15,240 nt of DNA from a bacterium (lineage in GTDB: Bacteria > Patescibacteriota > Minisyncoccia > UBA6257 > Colwellbacteraceae), in assembly GCA_021811305.1 (NCBI GenBank), contig JAJZPD010000016.1, positions 1-15,240 of the forward strand, read 5' to 3'. Shown here in pieces: positions 12,611 to 15,240 of this stretch (position 1 is the first letter of the stretch; the number at the start of each line of letters is the position of its first letter). Made by a program: the position numbers and the translations under genes. The notes under the pieces are model-generated. The model did no database searches. It was not told the DNA's origin and worked only from the letters and a program-made list of their open reading frames with translations.

Positions 12611-13627
12611 ATGGAGGTGCTTTTAGGGATTCTTATCGGGATTATTGCGGCGGCGGTCGCTTATCTGGTTTTTTCGCGACGGCGGACGACGGGCGACAGC
12701 TCGCTTCTTTTAATACAGAATCAAATCAGCGAAATTAGCCGGACTATCGATGCTAAATTGGGCGACATCTCGCAGATATCGCGGACACAGCTCGGAGAGA
12801 GCACGCGCATTGTTCGCGAGGTGACCGAGCGCTTGACCAAGCTCGATGAGACTAACCGGCAGGTAGTGGGCTTCGCCGACCAGCTCCGCAACCTGCAGGA
12901 CGTTTTAAAAAATCCGAAGCAGCGCGGCATCCTGGGTGAGTACTATCTGGAGACGGTTTTGGGCAATGTTTTGCCTCCTGGCAGCTACGAGATGCAGCAT
13001 CCTTTCAAAAACGGGGACATCGTGGACGCGGTCATCTACTACGGGGAGAGGATAATACCGGTGGACTCGAAGTTTAGCCTGGAGAATTACAACCGCCTTC
13101 TGGAAGCCGGGACGCCGGAGGAAAAGAAGAAGATGGAGGACGCGCTGCGCGGCGATTTAAAGAACCGCATCGATGAGACGTCTAAGTACGTTCGGCCGGA
13201 GGAGGGAACGATCGAGTTCGCCTTTATGTTCATACCTTCCGAGGCGTTATATTACGATCTCTTGATCAACAAAGTCGGATCGGTCAGCGCCCGCGATTTA
13301 ATCGAGTACGCGGTGCACGAAAAGAGGGTGATTGTGGTATCGCCGACCTCGCTCCTAGCTTATCTGCAGACCGTGGTCCAGGGGCTGAAGCAGATCGAGT
13401 TCAACAAATCGGCCGAGGAGATCAAGAAGAAGGTTTTCGAACTAAGCAGGCACCTAGCCGAATATGAAAAGTACATCCGCGACGTCGGAACGCATCTCGG
13501 CCGCGCCGTTGGTTCGTATAACAAGGGCTACGCTTCGTTCAAAAAAATCGACAAGGATGTGGTGAAAATCGGCGGGGAAAGCATGGATATCGAGCCCTTG
13601 AAATTAGATGGGCCGGAGGAGGAATAA
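12611..13627 (+). CDS. rmuC: RmuC family protein
   Basis: A 338-residue protein from the ATG at 12611. RmuC-type proteins are membrane-anchored relatives of nuclease-fold proteins, linked in E. coli to limiting recombination at inverted repeats; their biochemical activity is not well settled. Residues 1-21 form an N-terminal membrane helix (EVLLGILIGIIAAAVAYLVF), followed by a probable coiled coil (about 33-100). The RmuC domain then shows RGILGEYYLETVLG (105-118), DIVDAVIYYGERIIPVDSKF (136-155) with Asp152 and Lys154, and FMFIPSEALY. Longer starts exist (ATG 12599; TTG 12512), but the TTG frame would overlap the divergent promoter and add an unlikely 33 residues. A -10 box 7 nt before 12611 supports the short form. 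The gene is followed by the largest hairpin element in the window. Confidence 0.92.
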   Translation: MEVLLGILIGIIAAAVAYLVFSRRRTTGDSSLLLIQNQISEISRTIDAKLGDISQISRTQLGESTRIVREVTERLTKLDETNRQVVGFADQLRNLQDVLKNPKQRGILGEYYLETVLGNVLPPGSYEMQHPFKNGDIVDAVIYYGERIIPVDSKFSLENYNRLLEAGTPEEKKKMEDALRGDLKNRIDETSKYVRPEEGTIEFAFMFIPSEALYYDLLINKVGSVSARDLIEYAVHEKRVIVVSPTSLLAYLQTVVQGLKQIEFNKSAEEIKKKVFELSRHLAEYEKYIRDVGTHLGRAVGSYNKGYASFKKIDKDVVKIGGESMDIEPLKLDGPEEE

Positions 13628-13666
13628 AAGAAGCTCAAAGCGAAAAGCGAAAAATAGCGACCAGGC

Positions 13667-13889
13667 GAGTGCAAAACTAAAAGCTAAAAACGAAAAACAA
13701 CGGCTAGTAGCTAGGCAAATCCTAAGCTCGAAATCCGAAATTCTAAACAAATAACAAACTACAAATTCCAAATCCCAAATACGGACGGGTTTGTAATTTG
13801 AGATTTGGTATTTTGAATTTGTTTCGGATTTAGTATTTCGGATTTAGGATTTTCGTTATTTTGCCTTTTGTGCTTTTAATTTTACGCTC
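13667..13889. repeat. Nested compound hairpin repeat, copy 3
   Basis: Two stems lie one inside the other. The outer arms (13667-13702 and 13854-13889, 36 nt each, 28 of 36 complementary) carry the AAAACTAAAAGC and AAAACGAAAAAC modules of copies 1 and 2. The inner arms (about 13717-13782 and 13789-13852, roughly 70% complementary) consist of short modules such as AAATCCGAAAT and CAAATCCCAAAT. An A-rich lead-in with more AAAGCGAAAAGCG modules lies at 13637-13655. The element fills most of the 290-nt gap between rmuC and archease. I see no ORF or RNA gene in it. Its 3' edge meets the archease promoter. Confidence 0.8.
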
Positions 13890-13898
13890 CCTGTGTTG

Positions 13899-13904
13899 TA
13901 TAAT
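13899..13904 (+). promoter_or_regulatory. -10 box of the archease-rtcB operon
   Basis: A perfect TATAAT ends 13 nt before the archease GTG, predicting a leader of about 7 nt that is little more than AACTAAG. A weak TTAATT lies at -35 spacing inside the hairpin arm. Confidence 0.55.
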
Positions 13905-13917
13905 TTAAGAAACTAAG

Positions 13918-14325
13918 GTGAGCTACAAGTTCTTAGAGCATACAGCCGATGTTCGCTTGCATCTTGAAGGAAAAAATCTTGAAGAGCTTTTCGTCGATGG
14001 CCTGCGCGGCGTTTTCGAATTTCTAAAGCCTTCGCCGCTTTCCGGATCATCCCGCGTCGAAAGAGAAGTGGCCGTCGATTCATCCGATATCACCGCACTC
14101 CTGGTTGATTTTCTCGGGGAGCTGGTCAGATTAGCCTCGACTTACAAAGAGGCTTACAGCCGAATAATTTTCGACGAGCTTTCCAGCTCATCTTTGAGGG
14201 CGACTCTCATCGGCGAGAAAATTTCGGAGTTCGGCGACGACATCAAGGCCGTTACTTACCACGAGGCGAATATCGTAAAAAACGATCAGGGCCGGTGGGA
14301 AACGGACATTGTCTTCGATATATGA
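13918..14325 (+). CDS. Archease
   Basis: A 135-residue cofactor protein that speeds RtcB catalysis by helping the ligase become guanylylated and turn over repeatedly. The N-terminal YKFLEHTADVRL (3-14) holds the conserved metal-binding His8 and Asp11; LEELFVDGLRGVFEFL and the C-terminal TDIVFDI with its conserved Asp are typical. Length is usual for the family. GTG at 13918 is the start because the frame then begins precisely at MSYKFLEHTADV; AACTAAG directly precedes it. The stop overlaps the rtcB start as ATGA, so the two are translationally coupled, matching the common archease-RtcB pairing. Confidence 0.93.
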   Translation: MSYKFLEHTADVRLHLEGKNLEELFVDGLRGVFEFLKPSPLSGSSRVEREVAVDSSDITALLVDFLGELVRLASTYKEAYSRIIFDELSSSSLRATLIGEKISEFGDDIKAVTYHEANIVKNDQGRWETDIVFDI

Positions 14326-15240
14326 AGAAGTCGGATCTCGTAAAAATACACGACTGGCTGTGGGAGATACCGAAAAGCTTCCGGCCGGATATGCGCGTGC
14401 CGGCGAGAGTCTATTCCTCTTCCGAGATGCTTGACGAGATAATCGAGGACCGGTCGCTGGACCAACTGGTCAACGTCGCGGCGATGCCAGGGATCGAAAA
14501 ACACGCGCTGGTCATGCCGGACGTGCATGAAGGGTATGGCTTTCCTATCGGAGGAGTGGCTGCTTTTAATTTGCAGGAAGGCGTAATTTCGCCGGGAGGG
14601 ATCGGATACGACATCAATTGCCTCCATCCGGATTCCAAAATATCACTTCCTTTCGGCGCTTTCGTAAAAATAAAAAACTTAGCAGACGGGGGGCGAGTGG
14701 GTTTGTTGCGGAAAAAGGATAGAGTTTTAATCGATGCGATGGCGTATAATCGCTTTTCCCGGAATGAGAACAATGAACTTTATATTATTCGCAGCCGCTC
14801 AGGCTTTTTAATCAAAGTCACCGGAGACCATCCGATTTACGATGGCGAGCGAATGAAAGAGGCGAAAGACGTAAAAGAAGGGGATAAGGTGATCATTTAT
14901 CCTTTTGTCGGTTGCGAATACGAGCGCCCGACTCCTTCCGTTCTAATCAGCGCGGAAAAAGTGCAGTTAGCGTTTGCCGAGTTGGGACTGTCCAATGCCG
15001 GATCCAGGCAAAAACAAATTTTAAATTGGTTTGAAAAAACTGGGCTATTGGACTTAACTACGGACTCTCCTAAAGTCCCATACTTAATAAAGATACTTGG
15101 ACTGTTTTTCGGCGACGGAACGGCCAATTTTATCGGAGATAAGAGAAAAGGACGGGCTTCTTTCTATGGCCGGCAGGAAGATTTAAAAGAGCTGCAGAGC
15201 GACTTAAAAGCTTTAGGAATAAGATCTTCGATTTATCAGC
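14322..15240 (+). CDS. rtcB: RNA-splicing ligase RtcB, interrupted by an intein; 3' end outside window
   Basis: RtcB joins RNA 2',3'-cyclic phosphate (3'-phosphate) and 5'-OH ends using Mn2+ and GTP, in tRNA splicing or RNA repair. The visible extein, residues 1-99, contains MPDVHEGYGFPIGGVAAF (65-82) and SPGGIGYDIN (90-99), with the metal ligand Asp97. At residue 100, where the family continues Cys-Gly-Val-Arg, the sequence switches to CLHPDSKI and an intein that runs past the right edge. In the usual motif MPDVHWGYGFPIGG a Trp replaces the Glu seen here. The ATG at 14322 overlaps the archease stop as ATGA; no SD is present. The rest of the ligase, including the GMP-accepting histidine, cannot be seen, so activity is unproven. 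Confidence 0.93.
   Translation, partial: MKKSDLVKIHDWLWEIPKSFRPDMRVPARVYSSSEMLDEIIEDRSLDQLVNVAAMPGIEKHALVMPDVHEGYGFPIGGVAAFNLQEGVISPGGIGYDINCLHPDSKISLPFGAFVKIKNLADGGRVGLLRKKDRVLIDAMAYNRFSRNENNELYIIRSRSGFLIKVTGDHPIYDGERMKEAKDVKEGDKVIIYPFVGCEYERPTPSVLISAEKVQLAFAELGLSNAGSRQKQILNWFEKTGLLDLTTDSPKVPYLIKILGLFFGDGTANFIGDKRKGRASFYGRQEDLKELQSDLKALGIRSSIYQ
14619..15240 (+). other. Intein in RtcB with LAGLIDADG homing endonuclease, partial
   Basis: Starting at Cys100, which would be the splicing nucleophile, block A reads CLHPDSKI. Block B is KVTGDHPIYDGERM with the T-x-x-H motif (Thr167, His170), followed by EGDKVIIYPF. After a linker, PYLIKILGLFFGDGTAN contains the first LAGLIDADG-type helix (259-266, acidic residue Asp265), and DLKELQSDLKALGIRSSIY is typical of this endonuclease family. 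The second LAGLIDADG helix, the C-terminal His-Asn and the downstream extein lie beyond the window. The insertion point is the conserved Mn2+-binding cysteine of RtcB; from memory, archaeal RtcB (for example Pyrococcus horikoshii) carries an intein at about this position. Confidence 0.9.

Noticed and set aside
13629..13889. CRISPR array
   Set aside because: The A-rich modules repeat irregularly, have no constant spacer length and pair as inverted arms rather than forming direct repeats; there are no cas genes.

Overview
The window looks like part of a Candidate Phyla Radiation (Patescibacteria, Parcubacteria-like) genome of roughly 50% GC. The evidence is indirect: short, minimised housekeeping enzymes (a 721-residue ValS), most genes with no Shine-Dalgarno (SD) sequence, Parcubacteria-style pseudopilin sequence, membrane proteins that begin with a short paired-helix motif common in this group, tRNAs without encoded CCA, and an intein in RtcB. 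TGA is a normal stop (1911-2942, 2985-4475 and archease all end in it), so this is not a recoded lineage. No phage, IS element or CRISPR array is visible.

Layout. 1-672 (minus): the 5' part of a secreted Asp-box protein, running off the left edge. 885-4921 (plus): GAPDH, two paralogous polytopic membrane proteins, the second carrying a C-terminal pseudopilin-like domain, then an RpiB-family isomerase. 5023-5105: tRNA-Leu(UAA). 5139-6185: Ca2+/H+ antiporter. 6294-7322: TsaD. 7437-10644: ValS, PrsW-type membrane protease and Hsp20 in a tight cluster. 10661-10732 (minus): tRNA-Glu(UUC). 10792-12321: membrane glycosyltransferase 2. 12350-12490 (minus): a 46-residue membrane protein with its own promoter, SD and terminator. 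12611-13627: RmuC. 13918-15240: archease and RtcB; RtcB is interrupted at its metal-binding cysteine by an intein with a LAGLIDADG endonuclease, which continues past the right edge.

How the parts fit. TsaD (t6A37 synthesis), ValS, two tRNAs and the archease/RtcB RNA ligase pair give a tRNA and RNA-maintenance theme. GAPDH and RpiB belong to central carbon metabolism. PrsW, Hsp20, the antiporter, the glycosyltransferase and the membrane-pseudopilin protein concern the envelope and stress.

Regulation is the less ordinary layer. tsaD, valS and archease are each preceded by a long imperfect hairpin of one A-rich repeat family, followed at once by a -10 box. At tsaD, valS and probably rmuC the -10 box ends exactly 7 nt before the start codon, which predicts leaderless mRNAs. 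The only two genes with a strong AGGAGG are the two minus-strand protein genes. No gene-free stretch exceeds 300 bases; the longest (13628-13917) is filled by a nested hairpin.
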